64,000 nucleotides of DNA, taken from contig JASANH010000220.1 of NCBI GenBank assembly GCA_030248295.1, forward strand, positions 620,001 to 684,000. The letters are read 5' to 3'. The notes beneath the pieces were generated by a model. That model was not told where the DNA came from. It did no database searches and saw only the letters and a program-made list of their open reading frames with translations. Made by a program: the position numbers and the translations under genes. Shown here piece after piece: positions 46,925 to 60,288 of this stretch (position 1 is the first letter of the stretch; each line of letters starts with the position of its first letter). The DNA is from Mesodorylaimus sp. YZB2_4. Its lineage: Eukaryota; Nematoda; Enoplea; Dorylaimida; Dorylaimidae.

Positions 46925-47214
46925 ATACATAAATACTTTCCGGTGTCTTCCTTGCGTCGAATGTAAGAGACCCGCGTCTTGCGTCGATGGCTGACACTCG
47001 ATGCATACGTAACGTGAAAGGGCGAGTGCACGGTGGGTAACCGAATAATCACAAAATAGGTGCCTGATCTGTTGCCTCATCTTCCGTGAAAGACGAGGTG
47101 AAGTTAAGTGCTTAATTGAAGCATTCACCAAAGTTTGGTCTGAGGATGACGAAATGTACACACCCCTGAAGTGAAAGGTAGTAAATGAGTAAATGAGCTG
47201 ATTGGAACTTTTCG

Positions 47215-47340
47215 ACGGAGGAATTATGGTCGACCGATCAAACCCGGGACGAGTCCAGCCACTCGCTCTCAAGCAATACGGAGAGACGAACGCTGCGCCA
47301 CCGCGGCCCACACAGGGCCTTCTTGGTGCGGGATGATAAA
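47215..47340 (-). mobile_element. SINE family A head fragment
   Basis: On the minus strand this matches the tRNA-like head of the copy at 54200-54600: CCCGGGTTTGATC B-box region, the TCTC-CGTATTGCTTGAGAGC block and a CGCGGTGG start. The body is missing. Confidence 0.6.
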
Positions 47341-48598
47341 ACGTATCGAGAAGTGTCTGTGGACTGCGTGCAGTGATTCCTGTGGCTTGAGCCATCCTCT
47401 GGTCAGCCCTAGTTCTATCCTAGGGCGGGCGAAGGATTTCACTATTTAAGCTCTGGGCTCAAAGAATGAGGCCCAAGAACATAGGAATGACATCATCAAT
47501 AGCTGCAGTTCAGCTGATAGTGAGAGCAGCCCAAGCGGCATTTGTGAAAGACCTATTTCTGTTCAGCAAAGTCTTAGATCGAATCAAAATTTCAAGCCAC
47601 CTTTTCCGACTAGAGTTACGCCAGAAAAGATGCGTCAGTCAAATGATCCTTCTGATTTGGCTGCTTGGGACCAAAGGTCTTCCGCAGTTGTTTCGCTGCG
47701 CATCACAGCATCTTTCGGCATGATGCGAGGTCAGATTTGTGCATTAGCTGGCTTGCTGCATAATTGTGCATCACTTCTATCTGAAAAGTTGTTTGATAAG
47801 CCCGGTCGCCCCACGAAGGCAACCTGAGTGTCCGAAATATTAGCACATACGTTTTGTGTTTGCACTGCCAATTTCTGCATCAGTGTATGAAACCTCAAGT
47901 CTAAGCAAGCATGTAGTTATGGTGAGGTTTCTCGTGTAACCTTTACGTCTTTTGGTCCAAACTGTTTTCCACTGCCCCTACTTGGTGGAAAAAGTAGCTA
48001 AAAATATTTAGGTTCAGGCGGAAGGATTGTGGTTTGCTAACGCCAGCAAAGTGCTAGGGAAAGAAAATTGCTGCTAGAAGACACCCCATGTGTGCAAGCA
48101 ATTGGTCATAACTTGGCTTATTGTCGATTGGAACTCGTCGGAGAGCGATGTCTCGTTGGCACATTAGCGAGAGTTGAGAAGTGCCTTTGTGTCACGAGTT
48201 TAACCAGCTGCTCGATAATTGCGGTACAATCATACAGAATAAGTAGGAGTCAGAATATGAAGCATTTGCTTGATGACGTGGAGTTTGCGTGCAGTGGGTT
48301 GGCACCTTACCAGTCTTCCTGTTCGGTACTGCCTCATGAACCTGCTTGAGTATGCATTGAATAAGAGATCTCAAGTGACATTGCTTTATTGTGAAACTAG
48401 AGTTAGATTCATTGCGGCACGGCACTGTTATACTGCGGGCTGTAATACATGGTCACAAAGTCACAACTTACGATTAGAGGGTGTAACGTACTGTATGTGG
48501 ACATCACACTGTGAAGAATGTGTTGTTGGCAACAACAGTGACCAGATACGATTCGAAATAGGTGTATGGTGATGTGGAATCGTATCTCACGTTTCCGA

Positions 48599-51500
48599 TT
48601 ACCATTTGGGGGTCAACTTGTGCCACATGGAGATGGGGATGCCTGGCTTGGCTTGAATTTCTTTCCAGTGCTTTTGACCCGATTCACCAGCCCGTTTGCC
48701 CATGATGCAATGACCGATCTCGTCATTGCTGCTAATCAGCTCGTATTCCATGATCTGAAATGATGTAGGAGAGTCTAAACTCTAAACTGGCCTTTTTATA
48801 GGGATGGGAAGTTATTTCAAAACCGCTGATGGCAGGATTGTGACGAGTGGCGACCTTAGTTTGACACTTACAGCTGCCACCAGTTGCGTTTCAGCAATCT
48901 TCTCCTTCGGAATGTTGAACGAGAATGTCTCGTTGAAGGACGGTGTCAACGACTGGTGCTTGACCGTGGTCTTTCGCTTATCACACTTATTGCCATGCTG
49001 TACCAGCCACAACTTGACGTAAGTATCTGAAAGGCATGGGTCAGCCCTCGCGTGCATTCTATACACCACATCTTTACCGGGAATGCTACCGCCCTCCCTT
49101 GACGGCAGATCCTTAGCCTTGATCACGACCACCGTCATGCGACTGCTTTCTGGGATGTAGCAGACGGACAATAACAGCTCGCCTTGATATTCCTTGCGAA
49201 CGGTGGGCGGCTGCAAGTGTTTCCAGTAAACGGGCTTGTGCTCGAACTTGACATTCTTCAGCGGCAGCAACACCTCCCCGATCGGATCGTCCTCGCTGAA
49301 TCGATCAAAGTCCATCACTTGCATGCACAACGTCATGTCATGCAGCTTCTTCAAGGAATGGCCTAAAAAGGAGATACCCTGTGCTATTTGTCATGGTGAG
49401 CCCTCAAACATCAGTAGTGGTCGGTGGTGGGGGGGGGGGTCCTACTTTGGCGACCAGTCGGGCTGAGGTAGTTGCGCATTGAAATGGGGATCGAAGAGGT
49501 GACGCTACCATATTGACCCAAGGATCGACTTCTGTGCGGCTTAGGGCGCATTTGGGAATGAGAATAGCGCATTGAAGGACCACTCTTTGATGCTCTCCAT
49601 TCTTCACGTTGTAATGATATTCCATGACCGATCATTACCGTTGGCTTATTGTCGACAGAAGGTTCTGCCTTGGACTTGGTGTAGGCGTCTAAGCTCGGGC
49701 TTATTGTCTTTCGAACAATGAGGCAGAGTGGGTGAAAGAGGGAACTCGCTCAGGGAGGGCCATTAAGAAATGGAAGGAAGTGGTCTTTGTGCAGTACGCG
49801 TCGGTAAGCAACTGCCTCTTAAAAACGAATATCGACTTTTCAAAATGATCTTTCAGCGACTTTTACATGACAAACTAGGAGACCCATTTCGAAAGACACG
49901 GTGTGATCGCTAGGGATACCACGGATGGGTCGGACTGGAAAAGCCGGTCATTGTGTTCTAATGCATGTATGATCCCGTGTGCAGCGTTATTCGGACGAGG
50001 AGCCTATCCTGCCAGTGATCATGGTGGTAGGCGGGGTCGCATCGGCTCTCAGACGTACTCCCTTGTCTGACGTGGTTCCCTTGCCTCCCGTCGCCCATTC
50101 CTTTTTTATGCATCGTTTACTCTGCAACCCAAGCTGCCATAATGGAATCGTTCTAACAGTCACGACTTGCGTCTGCCAGCCCAACTTGCGTCAGCGCGAT
50201 TTAGCAGAGCGCAAAAGGCAATGGACGAGTAAACACAAAGTATTTTAGTCAAATTACTTTGGAAAAAACGATAACGAGAACCAGCCCTCAGCTTCGGCAG
50301 AAGTCCGTACAGAAACTTTTTCTCTCCTTTCTTGGACCTCCTGTTTTAGTAGGCAAATGGTTTGTTCTGGTTCAGAATGAAAGCAAATCTAGAACACTCC
50401 ATTCAAGCAAACATGCTGCCAATGTGTTTGTCCCTACTGCCCCTAATGAGATATTTGTGCCAGTAAGCACTGGCCATTGTGGTACGATGCTTACGATAGA
50501 CCTCCACTGTAGAATTAATGGGTCCGTCGATTAGGCCAGGGTACTTACGTATGTACAAAACGGGTGGGGAATCAATCGCACAGTCTTTGTAAAGTTCTAA
50601 ATAGCGAGCCCCGATTGTCATGGTGACAATGCTGTGTGGAATAGAGAAGACAACTCCCTGGGTACGGGTGCATTGGGGCGGAAAAATGACCTGACAAGTG
50701 AGCCAACAGGATGGGGCCAGAAAACAAAAAGCCCGAACGTTTTGACTGGAGGACGGGTGGAGAGAGTAGTAGTCACATGAGAAACACTGGACCTACCTTG
50801 GAAGCTGACCACTTGGTTGAACTTCGGATTCAAGCTGCGCATGTGCCTTTGCGTGATCTTCGTCTCGTTCTGGTCCGGCAGCAGTGTCAAGCGGACGTAG
50901 GGATCGGAACTGCCCAACAGATCTTTGGCTGGCAAGTCGACCGCCTCCAAGATGTGAATGTGCAATGTACACGTCTCCTTGTCGAAGGAAAGCGAGAAAT
51001 TCATCTTTCCGAGATAGTTGCTGTCGCCTAACATGGCCCGATCATCGATTATGGGCTAGAAGAAAGCAGAATTTGTAGTTGTGGTCAACAAAAGCCACAG
51101 GGGACTGAACAGATGACATATTGGTTTCTTCTATCCTCGGGTATCGTAAATGAGCTGGCATAAATCACTTGCTCAAAGAATAGAAGAAGGAAATTCAATC
51201 AAGCCAAGAACGGAAACGCCAGTTTGCACTTCCCCGTAAGCCTCATCTATTTAATTCATGGATGCGGAAGTAAAGAGGCGGGGTAAAGGTAAAGAGGGAG
51301 AAGTTGAGAGGCGAATGAGGCGTTAACACTAGGCCCCAATATCTTCACCCTTGCGGTATGGGGAAAACACACTTGAGATGGAGTGATAGTCCCGGCATGC
51401 ATCCGTAATGTAGGATATACCCCACAGCCAAAAGGCACACCCTTACCTCCTTTTTCTTGAAGAAGGGGAATGACCGTTCGAAAAAGGACGGTTTTTCATC

Positions 51501-51750
51501 CGGTTGAATCATAGCTGAGGTCGTGAACCCGTTGACCAAAAGCGGTGGCATGGAAATCCTGAACATAGCCATGTCCCGAAGAGTCACAAAACCCATCAAC
51601 AAGCACTTACTCGGTTTGAGGTTGTGAACCCGCAGAGCCCGTTTTGGATTGGATTTTGGCCCGCCTGGCCAAAGCTGTTGCCAAAACTACTACCACCACA
51701 AGAAGACATGCCGCCACACCGGCCAAGACGCCCAATGATAAGTCGATCAT
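48599..51750 (-). CDS. Synaptotagmin
   Basis: Six exons: 51750-51611, 51558-51447, 51055-50797, 49362-49078, 49026-48872, 48754-48599; 368 residues. A short luminal N-terminus and one membrane helix (about residues 5-27) are followed by basic ARRAK, a linker, C2A and C2B. C2A has [40 protein letters not shown] and [13 protein letters not shown], keeping the Asp residues that bind calcium. C2B ([11 protein letters not shown] through [20 protein letters not shown]) has loop 1 as [13 protein letters not shown] and loop 3 as [13 protein letters not shown], so several calcium ligands are lost or changed to Glu. Synaptotagmins are vesicle calcium sensors for exocytosis; this one probably binds calcium only through C2A. 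Intron 4 is 51 bp, in frame and stop-free. Intron 3 is 1.4 kb. Confidence 0.93.
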
Positions 51751-54199
51751 GGCTGTAGACGATCCGTGTGGTGTCCTTTAGAAACGTCCTTCCATGATTC
51801 TAAAAGGACAGTTACTGTAGGGCTCAATCAAGACCCTTCTGGACACTGTCTTTGTAGGTACCGCCTCTGACCGTGAGCGTGACAAGGAGACAAGAAGTCA
51901 TGTGAGCTTCAGACGCTCTCTTCACCTCCCTCGGCTCCTTTTGATAGAGAGCCTATGAGTTTTTGTGAAGGTCGCACCGCTTTCCATTTTTGCCTCGTAC
52001 CTATAACTAGCTAATTTCTAATCGAGGAAGCACAATAGTCTCAAGACCGTTCGTCTGATGCCCGTTTCCTGCAGCTTTAGTTCACCAATGGGGGTCTAAC
52101 GAAGATCGACGTGCTCCTCATTAAAGGGCATTCCAACCTTTCTATTCGATTCTCCAACTTTCTACCCAAACACCTAACCAAAAACGGCTCTGCCCATTAT
52201 GACCTTTTCCAACGCGCTAGCACCTAAAACTTGGCACTAGCATTTACTCGTACTGTAATATCGAGGGATGTACTAGTACAAGTGCCGGCCGCCTTCGGCC
52301 ATCTCCTGTTAAAAAGGGTCGAGTAAATGGGAGGGAAAGGGGAAGGCAGTGGAGGGTGTCCGACTAAGAGTGCGTCAGAGGGTTACAAATGAAAGCAGCG
52401 AGAACTCAAAGTTGTAGTTAGTAACCGAGACAAATGAGTCTTCCACACAAAAACGATCAATTTTGAGCACAATGCTTGACAAAAGGAATGAAGCGGGATA
52501 GATTTTGAATATCGACTCGGACCGGCGATGCTTTTTGGAGTCTATAGTGATAAGCCACGAGCGGAAGAATAAGTTAGGGGCGTATAATGTCAGCGAAAGA
52601 TCGTTTTAAAACTGGGGGACGAACAAGGTCGGCTATTTCGTCAGGGACGACAGGTGCATACTTCATCGGCTGCTGCCCCGACTACCTTGGTGTTGGCAAC
52701 AAGATGGAGTTTGGTTTCGATTTCCGGTCAGCCGACCGCTTAAGCTAAGTCCTTGGCCAGGCTGATGGCGGAATGGATATGTTGCTTGGTGTAAGGCCCG
52801 CAGCTTATAGATTAGGTGGTCGTGGCCATGCCCAAGCAATACCGTTGGGTAAATGACCCCGCTGTGGACCCTTTATCTTCTAAACTCTGCATTATCCATG
52901 CAAAGGCTTCGCTTGAGCAAAAAATAAATGCTCGCCGGCGCCCGGAATGCCAAAGTCAATCGAGGCTATCATGTAGAAAAGGGTGAGGAAAAGCATAAAT
53001 TACCTGCCACAACTGCTGCAGTCGGAGAACAGATAAAAGAACTCAACCCACTCGTCAGTTGGCTACTCTCAGATACACCTTCAAAAAAGCAATTTAGCGA
53101 ATAGGTACCCTAGACTGATAAAGTTTGTCTTAAAAAGATGAGTAAAGTAGGAAATTGTTGTTCTCGCCCACGGCGCTTCGAGGACACTCCCTACGACTAC
53201 TAGAACAAATGATCCTGATCGAAGCATTCACTTCAAATGGGCCCTACTCCCAGAATGACCAAACAAGGCCCAGCAGTGAAAACTAGGACAAAAAGAACCA
53301 TACTGTACATGACACAATGCCATACCAGTTATGGCCTTTCATTAGAATTTTTTAAAACACGTCCAGCCAGATCTGATATTTGCACAGTCAACAAATGAAT
53401 GAACGGGTCGGACTCGGGAGAAGACGGATAGGTGCCTGCTGGTCGTCAGGGATGGATATCGATTTTGCAATCTCTCTCTCTTCTCCATTTCCCCAGATCT
53501 GATATCGTTTTTTGAACTTTCCGCTCCACTCTGCACTTATTCTTGGACTGCCGATGCAAGAAAAGTTTATGCTCTTCAAAAAAAGGGAAATAACGTTAGT
53601 GAATAGAGGAACTAAGTGGAGCAAGAAATTCGCTTTCTTCGAACTGTGTTTGAGGACTCGAAGGCAGGAATGATTATTGCAATAGGCCAATTGACTTGGA
53701 ATGGGTTCTGCATGGACGCCCTTCTAAAGCGGGCCAAGAGTCCGCTCATGAAATAGACATGTCTGACACGTTGTATTGAAGCAGGAGCAAAGTTGGAGTT
53801 GTTTGACCGAGCGGCTTCGGTAAAAGAAGAGCGCAAGGGGAAACAAAAAAGGGGATGCTGGTCTGTTCAGAAAATCTATACTGAAACGTAATGAGTTCTT
53901 GACTGATCGCGTACAAGCCACGACTGGTGCTTGTCATTCTCAAGTAGACATGCGGGGTGCTGATCTGTATGTGACAGGAACGGTCTGATGTGTGCTAACA
54001 AACCTGGCTGAGCACACGGGATGCAATTTTCATGCTAGCTGGTCGTACGCTGAATCAACGGGATTTAGAGCCATCAGAAATAGAAATTACTAGTGATGTG
54101 GGCTTGATAAAGTTTGCCATTCCTTTGTACTTCTCACAGATGCACTGATGCTGTGAACAGATAAGTACTCTGGACTCTGGACGATCAGAAGCATAATAA
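51751..54199. other. Intergenic, nothing recognised
   Basis: 2.4 kb with short open frames on the minus strand around 53.3-53.9 kb that overlap one another and show no family resemblance. A small inverted repeat GGCCGCCTTCGGCC lies near 52288. Confidence 0.4.
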
Positions 54200-54600
54200 C
54201 GTTTTGTGGGCCGAAGCCCGTTTTTTCTGCAGCCAGCAGTCAAATCTTACAAGCCAGGTTGGACATCACAGCAGGACCAGCATACACAGTAGGGTACCTC
54301 TGTGCGGCTCCACTAGAAGCACTCGCACAAGAGGACAGGCACCCTAGACCACACATCGACTTTCTCGGACGATGGCAGGTGGGCTGTGAACCCCGTCTTC
54401 GACAGTTAAGACTGCCTACCCGTTCGGCTTCCGTTTTTACACGCGACGATACTGGGTGAGTCACGGACAAGGGTTCACGGTTCGCACCCTGACCTCCGTC
54501 ACTGGGAATAGAACCCGGGACGAGCCCCCGCTCGCTATCAAGCAGTACGGGTAGACAAACGCCGAATCGTTACATCACCGCGACCGCTGCGCATAACAGC
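54200..54600 (-). mobile_element. SINE copy 4 (tRNA-headed family A), near full length
   Basis: Minus-strand copy with all parts: the 3' end GGCCCACAAAACG, blocks GTGGGCTGTGAACCC and CTTTCTCGGACGATGGCAGG, GTTCACGGTTCGCACCCTGA, then the tRNA-like head with B-box GGGTTCTATTCCCAG and A-box-like GATGTAACGATTCGGCG on the minus strand. It ends near CGGTCGCGG. Confidence 0.8.
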
Positions 54601-54871
54601 TGACTGTCCCCATATCAAGCACAAGAAAATAGAAGCAATGAAATTTATCTATCCGGCACGACCGTTCTTAAAACAATTTGAATTTCCCGCTTGATAGTTT
54701 AATTGTCTGCTAGAGAGCGGTAAAAGCGGTATTTTCCCTCTAAAGCGTGTGTGGCGATTTTTGTCTGTGTGTGTGTGTGTTGTGGTGACCATTTCTCGCT
54801 GTCGTTCGCCACTCGTGGCTGGGCGTTCGCGTTTGTGTTTTTTTGTCGTGTATTCTGTCTTTTAACCGACA

Positions 54872-57800
54872 ATGGAAGAAAACGTGTCTGCTGTGCATTC
54901 ATGCGATGGTAATGTGACAACAATTTCGCCTGTTAGCGGCCTAGCCGCTGCATTTTCTTTTCAAAGGTGAGGAAAGCAGAGGTCAGGTCGGGCTACTACG
55001 CTAGTTTGTAGGAACCTGCATAGAACCACAGTTGTACTTAAGCATAGCTACATAGAATCAGCGGAGGAAAAGTAGGTAGGCCTGATCTATAGGATCACGA
55101 AACTAATCAAGCTACCTGCCAGTGCATTTTGCACCAAGTACAACCGTAGCCCGTAGCCCGCAGTCCGTAGCTACTTGCGGATTCCGTAAGAAACGGTACA
55201 GAGTACACTAGCCGAAAGTACAGTAATCTAGTCGTTTTCAGTTTGGAAACTCCTCGCCGTCGACTGTCATTGGACACGGATACCAGTAGCGGAACGCCGC
55301 TAGATACTCCTGGCCGCTTAGCTATGATCATAGAGACAGCGACGCCAGACTCGCCATTGTTAGGAACTTCATCTAATGGTAAGTGCGTAAAATTCAGATC
55401 AGGACAGCTGTAAGTTTGCTCATTTTGAATGCATCTTTGTTTAGATGGCTCAGTCACGGTTGTCGTCAACGGCGATGGATTGAGTGGACAAGGCGACGCA
55501 TCTGCAAAGTAAGGGGCATTCTGAATATGCTTGCATTCATAATGGTTTTGCAGCGGGTGCCCAAAACGTGGTAGCGGATGGATGAAGGTGTGGGTTGGCC
55601 GCAGGGTGGCGAGAATGCCTGCTGAGAGCGTGTTTCCTTTTGCGCGTGGCTTGTGTTAGCATCCAACAAGCACGATCGATATTATGCGCGTGGCTTGTTT
55701 AGATAATGTGCTGGCTTCAAAAGGTTAAAGGACGCCGTTGTGCATTGGCTTGGGGTCGATTGGCAGGCGTCTGTCTTGTCTGTCATGAAAGCGCTGACCA
55801 TTGCATTTCTCGCCAAAGCGTCCGCGTGGGCTGTCAAAAAACTCCGGACGAGGTCGGGGTCGAATGATATGGACGCGGCCGGCGTGGTTTTTACTGGCTG
55901 GCTCAATGTCGTTTTGTATGAAAATATAGGCGCCAGGCGCCGACAAGGTGCGGGGTGGGGGCGATAGACGCCGTACTGCCGTCCTACGCGTTCTCTCGGC
56001 ATCAACGGCAAAAAGTTTTATTTGATCAGACGCTAACCAGGCGTTGGCATCCTTACGAAGTGTATTTTTAGAAAAAGTACATGGTTTTAAGTGTTGCTTG
56101 ACAAATGCCAAATATGGATGGAACCGCACACAAAGAACGGGTGACATTGACATTCCCCGCGCGCTATATGACCTTGCACTACGCGGAGCGAAACTTTTGT
56201 TTCCTCCTTTAATGGCGGGTTCGTGAATTCGAAATACAAGGCCGCAAGTTCGAGTCGACTTTGCAGACGGTCTGGTGCACCTTGATGGTTATGGGGTTCC
56301 GGTCCGGCACGCGCCAGGCCAGATGGCGGGCTCTCTAAATTGGATGAGCGCAGCAGAAGGAGATGGCGTGGCGTCAGATGCTGCTAAAATTGGGTTCCTT
56401 CTCGACCTTTGTTAGGTAATCGGCTGGGGTTGTTTCAGGTATTGCACATAAGCGAATGCCGCGCTCTCCCGCAGATGCAGCTGTGGGGCTAGTGTTTCAT
56501 TCAACGGCTGCTATGCAGCTCTTTTTCTTGGATGGCGTCACGCGGAGGCATTGACCTGGTTTCAAAATCGGGGATGACCAGTCAGTTGGGTGGGGCATCG
56601 GATGCTGTCAGCAGTCGGCGTGCCTCGATCGGCGTGGTCCCCGATTTCCGGGTAATTTCCACCCAAACGGCATTCATTGCTTCCGTTTGGTTGCCGCGTG
56701 GTGTGGGCCATGTTTAGTAACCTTGTGTGGTCATGACTCCCTTTTGTGATGCTGATACCTAATTTGGATGCACCTGTTGACTGCACAATATACTTTTAGG
56801 CTCATGACAAATTCGGTGCCAGTTGGTCAAACAATGTACAATAACGAGAAGCAATGCACTCGTTTGCTTGCAGTGCCATCGTTTGTATTCACGAGCTTTC
56901 ATTCGTCACGATCGTCGTCTGGATCAAGCGGCGAGGATTCACGGACTCCGGGAGGTGAGATAGGATAAAGTCTAACGAACAGGCGCGCCTCCTTGCTCTC
57001 GTGGCGAGGGAAAGTGGGTCGTGCTCATTTGGTTAACCATTTATGAGGACCACATGCGGGCGTTTGGCCGCCTTTTTTCTCGTGAGAAGGTAAATTCCGA
57101 TAGACAGGGTCGTAGCAAGCAAGCCTACCTTGGCGCCCATTCCCTCAATATTTGCGTTTGGGACACAGTGTAGATGCGAAGTGGCCTTAGTAGATGGGGC
57201 AGGGATAATCGTCGTCTGGCGCTCATCGGGGTCACGAATTGCGAAACATTCTCCCAGGGCCCGTCTGGGAATCCTTTCTCACACATGCGGGGATATTCGA
57301 TGCGCCGAATACCGTTGGATGGGTGTGTTAGCCCCATTCGTTCATTGTTTTATCCTAGTCGACCTCGGGAGCGGAGACTTCGGGTTATGTAATTTGAGCG
57401 TCGTCTGTTTAGTTCGCCGAGGGGTGCGACGTTGCTCGCGAATAAGGCTTATTATGTGCACGGGGTGTGTCGGGGTCTGGGGTATAGAAAATGGAGTTAA
57501 ACTCCTTCGGGTCATGGCTACATCGGGGAGCCATGATTGCCAGGGTGAGGGGTGAGATACAGTGCGCTTCGATATGTTTATAACTTTTTTGTTTTAGTGT
57601 TAATCAGTCCGGCTCCGTCGCCTGTATTTGTATTGGATGAGGACTCCAGTGATAGTGGATATGGTGGCGATGCTCCAATATCCACCGTGCCAATGGTCCC
57701 GACGGCGGACGAAGGTCTTTTTCTACATCCAGCAGTGAAGGCAACACGGAGTCAGACTTCGACTAGTTTTAAGGTAATGTATGACACGCTTGTCTTTTCG

Positions 57801-59415
57801 TTGGATCATTCATATGGCAAACGAATGTTGTTTTTCAGGTTTTGGACGATGGGTTTGATTTAACCGAAGATGATGAAATGTTTGAAGCTATGCATATCGA
57901 TCTTCCGGTAAGTTGCGATTTCGAAATTTGTAATGATTCCTATGCAACTTAAATTTTAGATTCTTGATGGCTATTTTTGTACTTTTAGGTCGGAACCCCG
58001 CCTGGTCGCATGGAACCGATAGCGAGCCTGTTTCGGAAGCAGATAATATACGAAGGCGAAGGAAAGGCATCAACGAATGCGCAGGAATCTTACGACGGAA
58101 CGCCGTTGAAGGTGAGCCAACTTTTGTCGGCTCAAGTAAGGACAGAACTGCGTTTTATTTATGCTGACCGTTGTTTTAGCGCAAACAGTCTGGTCGTTCG
58201 ACGCGTTGTTCGGTCGATCGACGTCCAAAGATTTTACGTAATGAAAGTTCGAAACGTGGTGTTTCGAGCAGTGAAAATGATGAAGGCGATTGTGATGGTC
58301 ACGTGGAATCGCACGGCCCGGCTGCCTTTAAGCGTAGGAAAAGTATGGTCGAAACTCGATTCACGTCGTTGCGAGTGAGTGACGCTTTTGTTCTTTGCAA
58401 GTACTTTTATGCATTGAGATTGATTTTTCAGGTGCCTTTAAAAACGCTGAATCGCAGTCATTCGGAAGCGGACGCATTTTTCGCGTTGCACAAAGATGAT
58501 AGCTGCCACTTAATAGGGGACCACTCGATGGTAAGATGCGATGCTATGGCCAGCGTTTTTCGGTTACTTGACCAATATGGTCTTTTTGCTTTAGCCTCAT
58601 GCTTTACCGATTATGGACCGTCCTCATGTGAATGATTTGAAGTGTATTAGCAGTGACACTGTACGTCGATGGAACTGTCTGAGAAGCGGTGTTTTATGTG
58701 TTTTCTTCTTTAAGTTGAGACGCCTGTTAAACAACGAATTTTCTGAGCTCGTTCACAGTTACACGCTGGTCGATTGCCGTTATCCGTACGAATATGACGG
58801 AGGCCATATCAGGGTATGATACAATGTTGTTACGGCTTCGAAGATAAAAAATTTGTCTTTTCCAGGGTGCTGTCAATGTGTACACTCAGGAAGAACTGAC
58901 TTCACTTATGTTGAACGAGTCGGTGATGGGGGAGGCGGCTACGTCGTTGGCACAGTCGAAACGGCAAATATACATTTTCTATTGCGAATTTTCGAGAGAA
59001 CGTGGTCCGAAGATGTAAGAAAAGTGGTTTTTCATTGGTCAAGATGGATCTTGACTGATTATGTTTTAGGACACGGTTTTTGCGCAAGCGTGATCGTCAA
59101 TTGAATGAGCACCAATATCCAAAGCTATTTTATCCAGAAATCTACTTGTTGGATGGTGGTTACAAGAATTTTTACGCTACATGCAAGGTATGCATTCAGT
59201 AATGGCACGAAGGAGGGATTCTGAATGATGTTTTTAAGGATTTGTGCGATCCGCAAAGTTATCGTCCGATGCACGATGAAAACCACATTCACGACCTGCG
59301 TAGGTTTCGTAGCAAGAGCAAGTCGTGGTGCAGCAGTGGTGGCGATATGAGCGAGAGCGTGCAGACCAGGCGGCCAGGCTTGAATCGAGGGCTGTTCAGT
59401 TCGAAAGGTTACTAA
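54872..59415 (+). CDS. cdc25: CDC25-type dual-specificity phosphatase
   Basis: Fourteen exons: 54872-54966, 55242-55378, 55445-55508, 56800-56954, 57598-57773, 57839-57907, 57989-58111, 58180-58374, 58432-58530, 58595-58660, 58715-58813, 58866-59014, 59070-59187, 59239-59415; 573 residues, all phases consistent. The N-terminal half is Ser/Thr-Pro-rich regulatory sequence ([21 protein letters not shown]). The catalytic half has [45 protein letters not shown], the catalytic loop [13 protein letters not shown], and [30 protein letters not shown], all in CDC25 order. CDC25 activates cyclin-dependent kinases by dephosphorylation. Cys466 and Arg472 are present, but the residue before Cys is Tyr465, where His is usual. 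Exon 4 is flanked by introns of 1.3 and 0.6 kb and was chosen by phase. Confidence 0.93.
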
Positions 59416-60288
59416 GCGCCATATGCAACGACCAAGGAGAAGATGGGAACTTTCTGCGTTCGTGTGGAATTCTACTAATTTATGATGGTGGAAATGAGGA
59501 AAGCGTCCCGCAGTACAGTATACAGATGCTACTTATATTGGTGTGCTATTTCTTGGTCTTATGTATGCATTCCTAATTCGAACCATTCTGTGTGAGGATA
59601 TACAGGCATTTTAGATGTTCCCTGCGTTTTACACCATGCCTTTCAGTAAAGTTTTGATTTTATGTGCAATGTGGTGAGTAGTAGGGAAGGGCGGTGTGTG
59701 GGAGCGTCTCGTTAGCCATTAGTGGGGGCTGCGCGTGCTGGTCGATGTCGCCTTGGCTGGGAGCCTATCATATGTTCCCCTGCATTGGAGGTTGACCCAA
59801 TGCGGAGAGGAAGAATTTGTGTCGGATGGCGGTTGCTCAGGGCCGGCCCTGTCGGCCTTAGCTACACACTCGTTCGACGAGCGCATTCTCGAGAGCACCC
59901 CAGTGTACGCACAGATCAATACCGGGTTCGGCGCCCCCACCAGCCCCCACCCCGCGCCATACATCTGATGCGTATGGCAGACCTAGTACATCGCTCGCCT
60001 TGCGTTCCCCACTCCTCCCACCGCAGAGGCAGCCGATGTGTACGTAGAGACAGAGTGCAGACGCAGTGTGGCAGGGCGAGTGGGTGTCGAGGAGGTCGAT
60101 CTACCTCCCAGCACTCGTCCCCGTACGGGCTCCGGCCGAATAGCAAAACTAAAAATCTGTGTTGCCAGGCAAATATTCTCATAATTGGCCTGATAACATT
60201 GTAATTTAAAAATCAGCTGAGTTTTGGCGGGAAATTTGAATTTTCCTCGCGCATTAAGTAATATAATTTTTTTTGTAGTTGTGGAATA
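59416..60288. other. Intergenic, nothing recognised
   Basis: GC-rich around 59.9-60.1 kb; overlapping short frames only. A consensus acceptor TTTTTGTAG lies 11 bp before the next start codon, so the following transcript probably has a spliced leader exon. Confidence 0.45.

Larger units (their letters stand above)
46480..48598. other. Intergenic with kinase-exon fragment and SINE head
   Basis: Contains the 46-bp copy of the kinase exon at 46879-46924 and the SINE fragment at about 47215-47340. The remainder holds no gene I can support. Confidence 0.45.

Noticed and set aside
50403..50621. Possible extra synaptotagmin exon in the 1.4-kb intron
   Set aside because: Joining 50797 directly to 49362 completes the C2A domain in phase, and the frame here has no C2-like sequence.
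57130..57555. 141-codon frame inside a CDC25 intron
   Set aside because: No similarity to any family, starts within the intron, and phases of the CDC25 exons agree without it.
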